Shown here piece after piece: positions 1-8,574 of a stretch of 64,000 nt of DNA (its first letter is position 1; each line of letters starts with the position of its first letter). Under the pieces are notes generated by a model. That model was not told the DNA's origin. It did no database searches and saw nothing but the letters and a program-made list of their open reading frames with translations. The stretch is taken from the NCBI GenBank assembly GCA_016788205.1, contig JAEUTA010000014.1, positions 62,001 through 126,000 of the forward strand, given 5' to 3'. The DNA is from Flavobacteriales bacterium (GTDB lineage Bacteria > Bacteroidota > Bacteroidia > Flavobacteriales_F > PHOS-HE28). A program made the position numbers and the translations under genes.

Positions 1-108
1 AACGCCACGACACCGGTCTTTTACTATTTCGACAACCGTTCGGATACGATCGAGACCGTTCCGCAGCTGGCCCTGCTGCCGGTGATGCAATACACGTTGC
101 GGTTCTGA
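1..108 (+). CDS. C-terminal end of an outer-membrane protein (partial)
   Basis: The window opens inside a reading frame that gives 35 codons and stops with TGA at 106-108. The last residues alternate polar and hydrophobic and end in YTLRF. A terminal aromatic residue of this kind is typical of the last strand of an outer-membrane beta-barrel, for example a TonB-dependent receptor or porin-like protein. The start and most of the protein lie outside the window, so the family cannot be named. A strong hairpin follows 24 bases downstream. Confidence 0.55.
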   Translation, partial: NATTPVFYYFDNRSDTIETVPQLALLPVMQYTLRF

Positions 109-132
109 CCAGGTGCACGGTTCCATAACGAA

Positions 133-160
133 GAAGCGGGATCCGAAAGGGTCCCGCTTC
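133..160. terminator. Bidirectional hairpin terminator between convergent genes
   Basis: A 12-bp stem (133-144 with 149-160, including one T-G wobble) closes on a GAAA tetraloop at 145-148. It lies between the stop of the partial outer-membrane gene and the stop of the NlpC/P60 gene, which converge here. There is no long T tract on either side, so it may act as a terminator or as a 3' end-protecting stem. Confidence 0.75.
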
Positions 161-182
161 TGTTACTTGAAAGAGTTCGATC

Positions 183-956
183 TCACAGCACCCTGCGCAC
201 CATCCGCATGCGGTGCGAGTACTTCCCGTCCTCCGCATTGAAGATGCCCTGCTGATCGAGCTTGTCGATACGTACGCGGCCGCTGGCATGGGCCACGCGC
301 AGGTCGCCTTCTTCACTTCGGGTGAGAATGACACCGACGTGGATGATGCGACCATCCTCGTTATCGAAGAAGACGAGATCGCCGGGCTCGCAAAGGTCGA
401 GCAGTTCGATGGGGTCGCCTTCCATGGCTTGCTCGGAAGCATCGCGCGGGAGGTAGATGCCCATGAGGATGAAGAGCATTTGTGTAAGGCCGCTGCAATC
501 CACGCCCGCCGGTGTGCGGCCGCCCCAGAGGTAGGGTGCGCCCAGAAAAGTGTGCAGGTACAGTTCCAGCAGATCGGCGCGTTCGATGTCCGGCTTGTGG
601 TTGGTCACCGCGCTAACGGGAACGCGCTCATCATTCCAGAGGATGGTACCGTCCTCGTAGAAAGGCACAACGCCACCATAGGGGACCAGAACCTGCCGTT
701 CGCCCAGATCTACCAAGGTGTTCAGGTCGATCACCCGCAGATCGGGGTCGTAGTTCGGTGTGAGGCAGGGGACGATCTGCTTGTTGTCCACCCAGCCCTC
801 ATAGCCGTCGTGGTCGAACTTCAACCGGCTCCATTTGTCGGTGCGCTCCACCACTTCGGCCGTTTCGCCGAAGAGCCATTGCGTCACCATTTCGGCGCGG
901 TCGCTCGCATCCTTGCGGACCGGTACGATGGACAAGGGGCAGATGACGGATGGCAT
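183..956 (-). CDS. NlpC/P60 cell-wall hydrolase with SH3-like domain
   Basis: This is a 257-residue protein of the NlpC/P60 cysteine peptidase family, which cleaves peptide bonds in peptidoglycan stems. Residues 1 to about 60 look like a bacterial SH3 domain that would bind the cell wall. The catalytic part begins near residue 130. C154 lies in GVDCSGL, H206 in RIIHVGV and H223 in VAHASG, which matches the Cys-His-His arrangement of the family. No signal peptide is evident, so either export is non-classical or the first residues act as a poor signal. It starts 3 nt after the thiolase stop and is probably co-transcribed with it, although the two functions are unrelated. Confidence 0.9.
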   Translation of the reverse strand: MPSVICPLSIVPVRKDASDRAEMVTQWLFGETAEVVERTDKWSRLKFDHDGYEGWVDNKQIVPCLTPNYDPDLRVIDLNTLVDLGERQVLVPYGGVVPFYEDGTILWNDERVPVSAVTNHKPDIERADLLELYLHTFLGAPYLWGGRTPAGVDCSGLTQMLFILMGIYLPRDASEQAMEGDPIELLDLCEPGDLVFFDNEDGRIIHVGVILTRSEEGDLRVAHASGRVRIDKLDQQGIFNAEDGKYSHRMRMVRRVL

Positions 957-959
957 GGC

Positions 960-2138
960 TTACAGCGCTTCGATCACGATCGCACTTCCGCCACCACCGC
1001 CGTTGCAGATACCGGCTGCACCGTATTTGCCGCCGTTCTGTTTCAATACGTTGATCAGCGTAACGATGATGCGCGCGCCACTGCATCCGAGCGGATGGCC
1101 CAGGGCAACAGCCCCACCGTTCACGTTCACCTTCGCAGGATCCAAGTTCATCAGGCGCGTGTTGGCGATACCCACCACGGAGAAGGCTTCATTCAACTCG
1201 AAGTAGCTGATGTCGCTCAGCTTGAGGCCAGCTTTCTCCACCGCACGGGGAACCGCTTTCGCAGGTGTCGTGGTGAACCATTCGGGTGCTTGTTCCACAT
1301 CGGCATAGCTCAACACCTTCGCCAGAGGTTTCAAACCGAGGGCTTTTGCCTTTTCGGCGCTCATCAAGACAAGTGCTGCGGCACCATCGTTGATGGCGCT
1401 CGCGTTGGCTGCCGTCACAGTACCTTCCTTGGTGAAGACAGGCTTCAGCGTGGGGATCTTCTCGAAGATGGCCGCTTTGAACTGCTCATCCTCGGCGAAC
1501 ACCACATCGCCCTTCCGGGTCTTCACGGTCACGGGGATCACCTCATCCTTGAATTTGCCGGCCTTCCATGCGTTGGCAGCGCGGGTGTAGCTCTCAATGG
1601 CGAACGCATCCTGCTCCTCGCGGCTGATCTTGTGCTCCTTGGCCGTATTGTCGGCGCTCACGCCCATGGCGGTCTGGTGGTACACATCGGTAAGGCCATC
1701 CTTGCCGATACCGTCGATCAGTTGGCCGTTACCGAAACGGTAGCCGTAGCGGGCCTGCTCCAGGTAGAAGGGCGTACGGCTCATGTTCTCCATGCCACCG
1801 GCCACGATGATCTCGGCGTCACCGAGCAGTATGTCCTGCGTGGCCATCACCACGGCCTTCATACCGCTGGCGCACACCTTGTTCACGGTGGTGGCTTGCA
1901 CACTGTCCGGCAGCCCTGCGAATTTGCTAGCCTGGCGCGCAGGAGCCTGTCCGAGATTGCCTTGGAGCACGCTACCCATGATCACGGCCTCCACGGCTTC
2001 AGGGGCCACGCCGGCCTTCTCCACGGCGCCTTTCACGGCGGCGGCGCCCAGTTGGGTGGCGCTCACTTCGGCCAGGCTTCCGCCGAAACTTCCAATGGGT
2101 GTGCGCACTGCGGAAACGATGACGACTTCACGGGCCAT
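960..2138 (-). CDS. Acetyl-CoA C-acyltransferase (thiolase)
   Basis: This 392-residue thiolase condenses or cleaves acyl-CoA (two acetyl-CoA to acetoacetyl-CoA, or the reverse step in fatty-acid oxidation). The nucleophile C89 lies in NKVCASGMK, and the other catalytic residues are H348 in ALGHPLG and C378 in GICNGGGG. The length equals that of biosynthetic-type thiolases (AtoB/PhaA), but substrate length cannot be told from sequence. The start at 2138 (MAREVVIVSAVRTPIG) fits the family N-terminus. An upstream in-frame extension covers unrelated sequence and the promoter box, so I rejected it. The gene leads a two-gene unit with the NlpC/P60 hydrolase. Confidence 0.93.
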   Translation of the reverse strand: MAREVVIVSAVRTPIGSFGGSLAEVSATQLGAAAVKGAVEKAGVAPEAVEAVIMGSVLQGNLGQAPARQASKFAGLPDSVQATTVNKVCASGMKAVVMATQDILLGDAEIIVAGGMENMSRTPFYLEQARYGYRFGNGQLIDGIGKDGLTDVYHQTAMGVSADNTAKEHKISREEQDAFAIESYTRAANAWKAGKFKDEVIPVTVKTRKGDVVFAEDEQFKAAIFEKIPTLKPVFTKEGTVTAANASAINDGAAALVLMSAEKAKALGLKPLAKVLSYADVEQAPEWFTTTPAKAVPRAVEKAGLKLSDISYFELNEAFSVVGIANTRLMNLDPAKVNVNGGAVALGHPLGCSGARIIVTLINVLKQNGGKYGAAGICNGGGGGSAIVIEAL

Positions 2139-2172
2139 GTCTGGTGGGTTGGTTGTTGGTAGGAAGAAGGCG

Positions 2173-2180
2173 CAAAAGTA
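2173..2180 (-). promoter_or_regulatory. TAnnTTTG-type -7 box for the thiolase gene
   Basis: The complement reads TACTTTTG, an exact match to the Bacteroidota -7 consensus TAnnTTTG, 35 nt before the thiolase ATG. No convincing -33 TTG element is seen at the usual spacing. The same octamer occurs before the TPR gene at 19046 and before prmC. Confidence 0.65.
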
Positions 2181-2216
2181 GCCTCGTTGAAGGAGGTTCC
2201 TGATGCTTCGTAAGAG

Positions 2217-2290
2217 CGACCCCGGTTGGATTCGAACCAACGACCGGCAGCTTAGAAGGCTGCTGCTCTATCCAGCTGAGCTACGGGGTC
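2217..2290 (-). tRNA. tRNA-Arg (anticodon UCU)
   Basis: The reverse complement folds as a cloverleaf. The acceptor stem is GACCCCG with CGGGGTC, the anticodon loop is CTTCTAA (UCU, reading AGA), and the T arm is GTTGG-TTCGAAT-CCAAC. The discriminator is G and CCA is not encoded. It is the last of three leftward tRNA genes and lies 78 nt upstream of the thiolase start. Confidence 0.95.
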
Positions 2291-2312
2291 ATGCACCAAA
2301 GATGAGAATGAA

Positions 2313-2339
2313 AGAAGGCCAGCGAGGTGCTGGCCTTCT
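2313..2339 (-). terminator. Hairpin downstream of tRNA-Pro
   Basis: An 11-bp perfect stem (2313-2323 with 2329-2339, arms AGAAGGCCAGC and GCTGGCCTTCT) encloses a 5-nt loop. It starts 7 nt after the 3' end of tRNA-Pro on the minus strand and is followed there by a T-rich stretch. It probably ends tRNA-Pro transcription before tRNA-Arg. Confidence 0.75.
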
Positions 2340-2346
2340 TCGTTCG

Positions 2347-2420
2347 TCGGGGCGGCCAGATTCGAACTGACGACCTCCTGCTCCCAAAGCAGGCGCGATA
2401 CCGGGCTACGCTACGCCCCG
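2347..2420 (-). tRNA. tRNA-Pro (anticodon UGG)
   Basis: The reverse complement has the acceptor pair CGGGGCG and CGCCCCG, an anticodon loop TTTGGGA (UGG, reading CCA and other Pro codons) on a GCCTGC/GCAGG-type stem, and a T arm with TTCGAAT. The discriminator is A, as usual for tRNA-Pro. CCA is not encoded. Confidence 0.95.
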
Positions 2421-2506
2421 AACGGGGGCGCAAAGGAACGGTAAAAGGGCTTTGGTCTGCACGGTTCTCGAAAATCAGTGCGGCGCAGGCTGTGGCCGCA
2501 ACGATA

Positions 2507-2528
2507 GAAGCCGCCTATCGGCGGCTTC
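2507..2528 (-). terminator. Hairpin downstream of tRNA-Ser
   Basis: A perfect 9-bp stem (GAAGCCGCC with GGCGGCTTC) closes on a 4-nt loop, 5 nt after the encoded CCA end of tRNA-Ser in its direction of transcription. The minus strand beyond it reads TTCTATCGTTG, only a weak T tract. It makes tRNA-Ser a separate transcription unit. Confidence 0.75.
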
Positions 2529-2533
2529 AGATC

Positions 2534-2625
<92 letters not shown>

Positions 2626-2654
2626 AGAGGTACCCACCACGGTCGGCGGGGCGG

Positions 2655-2662
2655 CAAATATA
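2655..2662 (-). promoter_or_regulatory. TAnnTTTG -7 box for tRNA-Ser
   Basis: The complement reads TATATTTG, an exact match to the Bacteroidota -7 consensus, 29 nt before the mature 5' end of tRNA-Ser. The transcript would carry a short 5' leader removed by RNase P. A TTG lies further upstream (2688-2690 on the complement), but its spacing is a little long for a -33 element. Confidence 0.7.
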
Positions 2663-2878
2663 GAAAGCGACCCGAGAGCACGGTTATCAACGATCATTTT
2701 CGATCGTACCCCCCTCTGAACGACCTTCTAGCAGCTCTTCGGATCGATCGCGGAGCCTCCATTACCCTCCATCGGGTGCTCTTGGCGACTGGTCGAAATG
2801 TTCAAGATCTATTGATCCTCAGATCGTTGCAACCCTTGCGGGGGAGCCATTTTCGCGGCCGAAATCCCTGCAAGGATC
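2663..2878. other. Intergenic region before the beta-helix gene
   Basis: About 215 bases separate the divergent tRNA-Ser and beta-helix genes. I find no ORF, repeat or riboswitch. The only weak promoter candidate for the rightward gene is CATTTTCG at 2848-2855. Confidence 0.4.
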
Positions 2879-5800
2879 ATGTTCAACCCGATCAGGACCC
2901 TCTCCCTCGCCACCATGTTCGTGGTAACGGCCGCTCAGGCGACCGTCTACTACGTTTCGCCCAGTGGCAGCGATACGAACAATGGCACCAGCCAGGCCAC
3001 GCCATGGAAGACCATTGCTCGTGTACAACAGCTTTCGACCACTGCGGTGGCAGGTGACCAGGTGTTGTTCCAACGGGGGGGCACCTATGTTGGGCAGCTT
3101 ACGTGGAGCACTTCTGGTACGAGTGCTGCGAATATCATCATCGGTTCATACGGTACAGGCAATTTGCCGGTGATCAGCGGTGCAACCACGGTGACCAACT
3201 GGACCGCCCACTCCGGCAGTATCTACAAGGCATCGGTATCGCAAGCGGTGAAATATGTTTTCGTCAACGGCGCATTGCAAACGTTGGCCCGCTATCCCAA
3301 CACAGGCTGGCTTCGTGTGAACACGTCAACGAGCACTTCACTCACCAGTACAGGCATAACCCAGGCCAATGGCTACTGGAATAATGCTCAGCTGGTGATC
3401 CGCAGCACCAACTGGTGCTATGAGAATCGCACGATCACTGCACAGACCGGGACAACGATCTCCTATCCCGCGATGACCTACACCACCGGGAACTACAACT
3501 GGGGATTCTTCTTCTGTAACAAGCTCAGCGAACTGGACTCACCGGGAGAATGGTACCACGATACCGCGACCGGCACGCTCTACCTCTGGGCTCCCAACAG
3601 CGCGAACCCCAGTTCCCTCACCGTCGAAGCCTCTGTTCATGACTACGGTGTTTCAATTGATTGGCAACGCACGCGCGTGAAGGTGCAGGACATCGCATTC
3701 CGGGGCCAGCGAGTGGCCGGGGCATACGTAACCGGGCCATACAATACGGTGTCCGGGTGTAGTTTCCAGCAGAGCTTCCATGGCATCCAGAGCTATGGCA
3801 GCAACAATACCTACGCTGGTAACAACTTCCAGAATACGTACGCCGCAGCCTTGGCTGTGATCGATAACGGCACGACCGTATCCGGGAATACGCTTACGGA
3901 CATCGCGTTGGTGGCGGGTCTTGGTGAAACGGCTTTCGGTTACCACGGTATGCGCGTTGGTGGCGGTGTCAATGCCGTACGGGACAATCGGGTGCACAAC
4001 ACCGGCAACTCGGGCATCTTCGTTGGTGAGACCACCACAGTGGAGCGTAACGTGGTCTCTAATTTCTGTGTCACCTTGAACGATGGCGGTGGCATCTATT
4101 GGGACAATGGCACCGGATCCTTGATCCAGGACAACATCATCCGTGATGCGGTAGGCAATATCGAGAGCGCGGCAACGAACTACTCGGTGAACGGCAAGAT
4201 CCTTCCTGGTATCTATTTCGGCAATGCGCTCATCCAGAACTGCATCGTGCAGCGCAACACGGTGAGCAATTGTTCCATCGGTATCCACGTGGACCATACC
4301 ATGGTCACGTCCGGGGTGCAGGTGAAGGATAACAAGCTGTTCAACAATGGGGTACAGCTGAACATCTCGGATCTGTCGAATTACAACGGTGCGGGCGCCA
4401 CCGCGCCCTATTTCGTGGCTGCGTACAACACGGTATACTCCGGCAATGAGCTCTACTGCCTTGCCCCGGACCAGTTGTGCCTGCAGCTATGGAACAACTA
4501 CTTACAGGGCAATGTGGACTTTGGAACGTTCACCAACAACAAGCTGTACAACCCGTTCAACGAGATGAGCATCCGCAACTGGAACCTGGCGGCGGGTAAC
4601 TCGAAGGTGTACTCGTTGGAACGCTGGCGCACCGAACGGAACGAGGAGTCCGGTAGCACACGCAGCCCACTGCGTTCGGCCTTGTATAGCACGACGAGCG
4701 AGCTCAGTACCAACCTGGTGCTCAATGGCAACTTCACTTCGAACGTGACCGGGTGGGGTGGTTGGCCGACCAATGCGACCGTCACCCGGGACGTGACCTA
4801 TCTGGATAATGGAGCACTTAAAGTGGTGCTGCCCAATGCCACGCAGAGCGCGCAGTACAACCTTTGGAATCCGGACCAGTTCAGCATGCAGAACGGACAG
4901 TGGTATCGTTTCCGTTTCAGCATCCAGAGCAGCATGCCCGGCATCGTGAACGCTGCGGTGAAAGGGGTGAGCCAAATGGCCAGTGGCTACGCCATCTATC
5001 AGAATCAGATCCCGTTCGACGCGGAGCGCCGGAACATGGAGATCTACTTCCAAGGGAACCTTACGGAACAGGCGGTGACCATGTTCTCGCATTTCTTCCC
5101 GGAGAACACGTACTGGTTGGACAATGTGGAACTGCACCGTGTTACCGTGCAGCCGCGACCCGCAGCGAACGAGCACAAGTTGCTTTCCAACGAGACCGGT
5201 GTTGCACAGGCCTTCACTCTACCGGCCGGTTGCTGGTACGATATGAGCGGTACGCTACTGAGCGGTCCGCAAACGGTGGCGGCCTACTCATCCAAGATCA
5301 TTTACAATGTTCCCGGAACGGGTTGTAGCGTGGTGGCGGCTACCACCGTTGGAGCCAAGGTGCTACTGGGCGGTCCGCTCAATTGGAGTACCGGGCTGAT
5401 GCGCGACAATTTGCGTTCGGCAGGCCTCATCCCCGCCGCAGAGCCCTATACGGCACTTGGCTACGTTCTGGAGAACGCGGGAGCCACCTTGACCAGCAGC
5501 CTGCTCACCGGCACCGGTGCACAGGCCATCGTGGATTGGGTGCTCATCGAATTGCGCAACGCTGACGGTACAACGGTAGCAGGGCGTCGCGCGGCGCTGC
5601 TCAGGGCCAATGGTGAAGTGGTGAGCACTTCCGGTGAGCTACAGATACCGTTCGCCGTGAACCCTGTGGGCAAGAAGATGGTGGTGAGGCATCGCAACCA
5701 CCTTGCCGCCATGGCCAGCACGGCCATCACCGCGAACGGTCAGGTGGTGGATTTCGGTGCTGCCACCACGACGCTGTATGGTACGCTACCCATGAAGCTC

Positions 5801-6064
5801 GGCGGCGCCTATCGTGCACTATGGCCCGGTGATGTGAACACCGATGGAACGGTGATCTACACGGGTTCAGCGAATGATCGCGATCAGGTGTTGAGCACCA
5901 TCGGAGGTCAGGTTGCCACAAATACCATGAGCGGCTATACCCGCAGCGATGTGAACCTGGATGGTACCGCCAAGTACACCGGTACGGATAACGACCGCGA
6001 CCTGATCCTGAACACGATCGGCGGTGTGGTGCCAACGACCACCCGCGTAGCGCAGCTTCCCTGA
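2879..6064 (+). CDS. Secreted right-handed beta-helix protein with dockerin-like C-terminal repeats
   Basis: This is a 1061-residue exported protein. Residues 1 to about 22 form a signal peptide (hydrophobic core, AQA cleavage region). YYVSPSGSDTNNGT, at about 24, is the usual opening of pectate-lyase-like parallel beta-helix proteins. Residues to about 560 are rich in short Asn/Gly/Val turns such as NTVSGCSF and GNTLTDI, typical of helix rungs. From about 610 to 750 a carbohydrate-binding-like jelly roll runs from NLVLNGNF to WLDNVEL. Near 981 and 1023 two repeats of the form GDVNxDGxxxYTGxxNDRD occur, like the calcium-binding dockerin type found in Bacteroidota surface proteins. No T9SS sorting domain follows them. 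The enzyme activity and substrate, probably a polysaccharide, cannot be named. Its stop abuts the convergent batE stop. Confidence 0.85.
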   Translation: MFNPIRTLSLATMFVVTAAQATVYYVSPSGSDTNNGTSQATPWKTIARVQQLSTTAVAGDQVLFQRGGTYVGQLTWSTSGTSAANIIIGSYGTGNLPVISGATTVTNWTAHSGSIYKASVSQAVKYVFVNGALQTLARYPNTGWLRVNTSTSTSLTSTGITQANGYWNNAQLVIRSTNWCYENRTITAQTGTTISYPAMTYTTGNYNWGFFFCNKLSELDSPGEWYHDTATGTLYLWAPNSANPSSLTVEASVHDYGVSIDWQRTRVKVQDIAFRGQRVAGAYVTGPYNTVSGCSFQQSFHGIQSYGSNNTYAGNNFQNTYAAALAVIDNGTTVSGNTLTDIALVAGLGETAFGYHGMRVGGGVNAVRDNRVHNTGNSGIFVGETTTVERNVVSNFCVTLNDGGGIYWDNGTGSLIQDNIIRDAVGNIESAATNYSVNGKILPGIYFGNALIQNCIVQRNTVSNCSIGIHVDHTMVTSGVQVKDNKLFNNGVQLNISDLSNYNGAGATAPYFVAAYNTVYSGNELYCLAPDQLCLQLWNNYLQGNVDFGTFTNNKLYNPFNEMSIRNWNLAAGNSKVYSLERWRTERNEESGSTRSPLRSALYSTTSELSTNLVLNGNFTSNVTGWGGWPTNATVTRDVTYLDNGALKVVLPNATQSAQYNLWNPDQFSMQNGQWYRFRFSIQSSMPGIVNAAVKGVSQMASGYAIYQNQIPFDAERRNMEIYFQGNLTEQAVTMFSHFFPENTYWLDNVELHRVTVQPRPAANEHKLLSNETGVAQAFTLPAGCWYDMSGTLLSGPQTVAAYSSKIIYNVPGTGCSVVAATTVGAKVLLGGPLNWSTGLMRDNLRSAGLIPAAEPYTALGYVLENAGATLTSSLLTGTGAQAIVDWVLIELRNADGTTVAGRRAALLRANGEVVSTSGELQIPFAVNPVGKKMVVRHRNHLAAMASTAITANGQVVDFGAATTTLYGTLPMKLGGAYRALWPGDVNTDGTVIYTGSANDRDQVLSTIGGQVATNTMSGYTRSDVNLDGTAKYTGTDNDRDLILNTIGGVVPTTTRVAQLP

Positions 6065-6823
6065 TCAGATCCGTTCCAAGGTCGTTGGGGGCATCCAGCC
6101 GACGCTTCCGTTGGCCAGTTGTACCTCGCTCCAGCCATTATCCTGCTGAAGGATGGAGACTTTCGTTCCCTTATGAAGTACGAAGAGCACCGTTCCGCCT
6201 TCCCGTGGTTCGCTTCTAACGTCGACCTTGGCGCTCATGATGATGGCTTCCCGTTCATCGGTCAACTCCCGGTCGCGGAAAGCTGCGAAAGCGATGGCAA
6301 GGACCGTTACCAGTAGCATGATCCCGCCCAGTCCGAAGAGCAGTCGTCGTGCGGTGCGGTGATGCACCCCCACGCCTATACCGAGAACCACGAAGAGGAT
6401 CAAGCATGACCATAAGGAGCGTCGCGCCCATTGGTCCGCATCCCGGCCACCTCTCAGCTTACCCCACGTGGACCCCAAGGTGAAGGAGGGGAGTTCGTTC
6501 ACCCGGTCCACAACGTTCTGGCGCGCCAATTCCAGATTGGTGCGTACGTCACCATCGCCCGGTGCCAGCCGCAGGGCGCGTTCGTAGAAAAGGATCGCGT
6601 GCGGGATATCGTTCAGTTTGAAATGGCAGTTGCCGATGTTGTACAGCAGGGAAGGAGAGGTGAAGGCCGTATGCGCGGAGTCGAAGAGCACCAGCGCCTT
6701 CGCGTGGTCACCCTGGGCATAGGCGCGGGACGCTTGGGCGATCAGGGTGTCGGCCTCTACGCGTGAAAGCGCCGCGGAGGACATGCTGAGCAGCAGCAGT
6801 GGGAGAAGCAGGATGTTCTTCAT
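6065..6823 (-). CDS. batE: BatE: TPR and SH3 membrane protein
   Basis: This 252-residue protein is the last gene of the Bat operon. It has a signal peptide (residues 1-20), a TPR pair (about 25-100, with LLYNIGNCHFKLND), two membrane segments (about 135-155 and 162-185) and a C-terminal SH3-like domain (about 195-250, with VDVRSEP and GWMPPTTLERI). This order is that of BatE. The protein probably acts with BatA to BatD at the inner membrane and periplasm, but the biochemical role of Bat proteins is not settled. Its ATG overlaps the batD stop by 4 nt. The stop directly abuts the stop of the convergent beta-helix gene with no spacer. Confidence 0.87.
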   Translation of the reverse strand: MKNILLLPLLLLSMSSAALSRVEADTLIAQASRAYAQGDHAKALVLFDSAHTAFTSPSLLYNIGNCHFKLNDIPHAILFYERALRLAPGDGDVRTNLELARQNVVDRVNELPSFTLGSTWGKLRGGRDADQWARRSLWSCLILFVVLGIGVGVHHRTARRLLFGLGGIMLLVTVLAIAFAAFRDRELTDEREAIIMSAKVDVRSEPREGGTVLFVLHKGTKVSILQQDNGWSEVQLANGSVGWMPPTTLERI

Positions 6824-8574
6824 GCGCGTACCAATTGTTCGGTTCGGCCGATCAATGCGGCGGCTTCACTGTACAATCGCTGCCTCGGTCGTTCTTCCAC
6901 CGGTGCATAGCGGGCCATATCGCACACTTGCAGCAGTTCCACGAAGTCGGCGGCCAGAAAGGCACCGCCTGTGTAGCCGCCTAAGCGATCGTGCAGGTTG
7001 GCCGCACTGATCTCTGCAGGCCCCAATCCGAACTTATCACCGATGTAACCGTGGAGGGCTTTGCCTAGGGCATCGTAGAAGGCATTGCGGTCACTGCTCT
7101 TCAATGCCACCTCCGCCTCGTTCAACCGTTTGCGTGCTACGCGGTCGGCTCGCTTCCGGCGCGAACCGGCGACGTCCTGTAGCGCTGCCGCTCGTTCGCG
7201 CCGCCAGGCGAGGAAGGCGAAAAAGGCCAGGGCCGGGGTTCCCATGCCGGCGAGCCACGGCAGCGAACCGAACAACCGATGGTCGGTCGGGCGGAGTTCC
7301 AGATCCCCTGTACGGATGTATCGGATGTCCTTTCCCAGCACCTCCACATCACTTTTGCTCGGTCGGGTGATCATCGCTCCGGTGCTGCCATCCCCTGCAG
7401 AGACCTGGATGGTCATGGGGTCCGCTTGTATGGTCCGGTACGCACCTGTGCGCGTATCGAAATAGGTAAAGATGATAGGCTCCAACGGGAACTCGCCTTC
7501 GTGACGAGGGATGACCAGGTACTGGAAGCTCCGCGATCCGCTCATCCCACCTCCGTTGACGTTGATCTTATCGGTCACCTTGGGGTCGTAGGCTTCGAAA
7601 TCGCTCGGGAAATTCAGGTCAGGCGCCTCCATCAACTTCAAATTCCCGCGGCCCGCGTAGGTGATGTTCAATTCGATGGCTTCGTTCGCTTTCACCACGG
7701 TCCGGTCCGCCTTCACGATCATCTCCAGTTCCCCCACTGCACCATTGAAACTCCCTGGTGCGTTGGCCGGCAGCGCCATGGCGTTAAGCTCTACCGTATT
7801 GCTTCTCACGGTGACCGGAGTACCACGGTTGAAGAACGACCGGTTCACCACACATTCAAGCTCCACCGGTGCGATCCGGAGTTTGCCGCTTCGCTGGGGG
7901 AAGAGAACCTGGCGCTTTAGCACGGCAACACGGTACTGCAGGCCGTTCACGGTCTGCAATTGGTCTTCCCAGTTGGTGTCACCGAGGTCGATCTCTTCGG
8001 CCCAGAACCCGTCCATTCTGGGTAGGTCATACTTGGACAGCTCGATATTCGCGTAGCGTGAATAGAGCGTGTAAGTGGCGATGACCTGCTCCCCGACGTA
8101 GGCTTTGTTCTTGCTCAATGCGATAGTGGCAAACAGGTTCGCATCCCGGCTCTGGCCTTGTGCTGCTCCGGGGTCGCTGGGCCGCGTGGAAGCTCCTTTG
8201 CTCACTTCTATGACGATCGGATCCGTCTGTATGGAACCGCCGCCCACACGCACTTTCGCCGATCCGATGGTGTATTTACCAGGGGCCGTGGCCGTAAGTA
8301 CCCAGGTACGTCCCACCGAACTGGTCATACGGCCGTTCACGTAGTTGAAACTGCTGTTCTCGAATGGGCCTTGTACCACGACCAGTCCACCGAACGAGGG
8401 AGCCTCGAAGCGTTCCTGGGTGTTGCTCAAGTTGATCGTGAGCTTCACGTATTCGCCTGTAGCGATGGCGTTACGGTCCACCGAGGCCGTGAAGCTTATC
8501 TCTTGCGCCGAGGATGGAGAAAGCCACAGCATGAGACCAGCCAGCACGATGACATGTCGGAGAACGTTGATCAT
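6820..8574 (-). CDS. batD: BatD: large Bat operon membrane protein
   Basis: BatD, 584 residues from the ATG at 8574. It has a signal peptide (to about 24, ending SSAQ), several Ig-like beta domains beginning ISFTASVDRNAIATGEYVKL, a membrane segment near 435-455 (WLAGMGTPALAFFAFLAW), and a basic, helical cytoplasmic tail. The opening and layout are those of the BatD/oxygen-tolerance family. A GTG three bases upstream is an alternative start that would give the usual 4-nt overlap; with ATG the overlap is TGATG. The protein probably faces the periplasm and anchors the Bat complex. Confidence 0.88.
   Translation of the reverse strand: MINVLRHVIVLAGLMLWLSPSSAQEISFTASVDRNAIATGEYVKLTINLSNTQERFEAPSFGGLVVVQGPFENSSFNYVNGRMTSSVGRTWVLTATAPGKYTIGSAKVRVGGGSIQTDPIVIEVSKGASTRPSDPGAAQGQSRDANLFATIALSKNKAYVGEQVIATYTLYSRYANIELSKYDLPRMDGFWAEEIDLGDTNWEDQLQTVNGLQYRVAVLKRQVLFPQRSGKLRIAPVELECVVNRSFFNRGTPVTVRSNTVELNAMALPANAPGSFNGAVGELEMIVKADRTVVKANEAIELNITYAGRGNLKLMEAPDLNFPSDFEAYDPKVTDKINVNGGGMSGSRSFQYLVIPRHEGEFPLEPIIFTYFDTRTGAYRTIQADPMTIQVSAGDGSTGAMITRPSKSDVEVLGKDIRYIRTGDLELRPTDHRLFGSLPWLAGMGTPALAFFAFLAWRRERAAALQDVAGSRRKRADRVARKRLNEAEVALKSSDRNAFYDALGKALHGYIGDKFGLGPAEISAANLHDRLGGYTGGAFLAADFVELLQVCDMARYAPVEERPRQRLYSEAAALIGRTEQLVRA

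Noticed and set aside
213-2162. 649-residue plus-strand frame over the thiolase and NlpC genes
   Set aside because: It is antisense to two genes with clear catalytic motifs and has no recognisable domain. High GC content keeps the opposite strand open.
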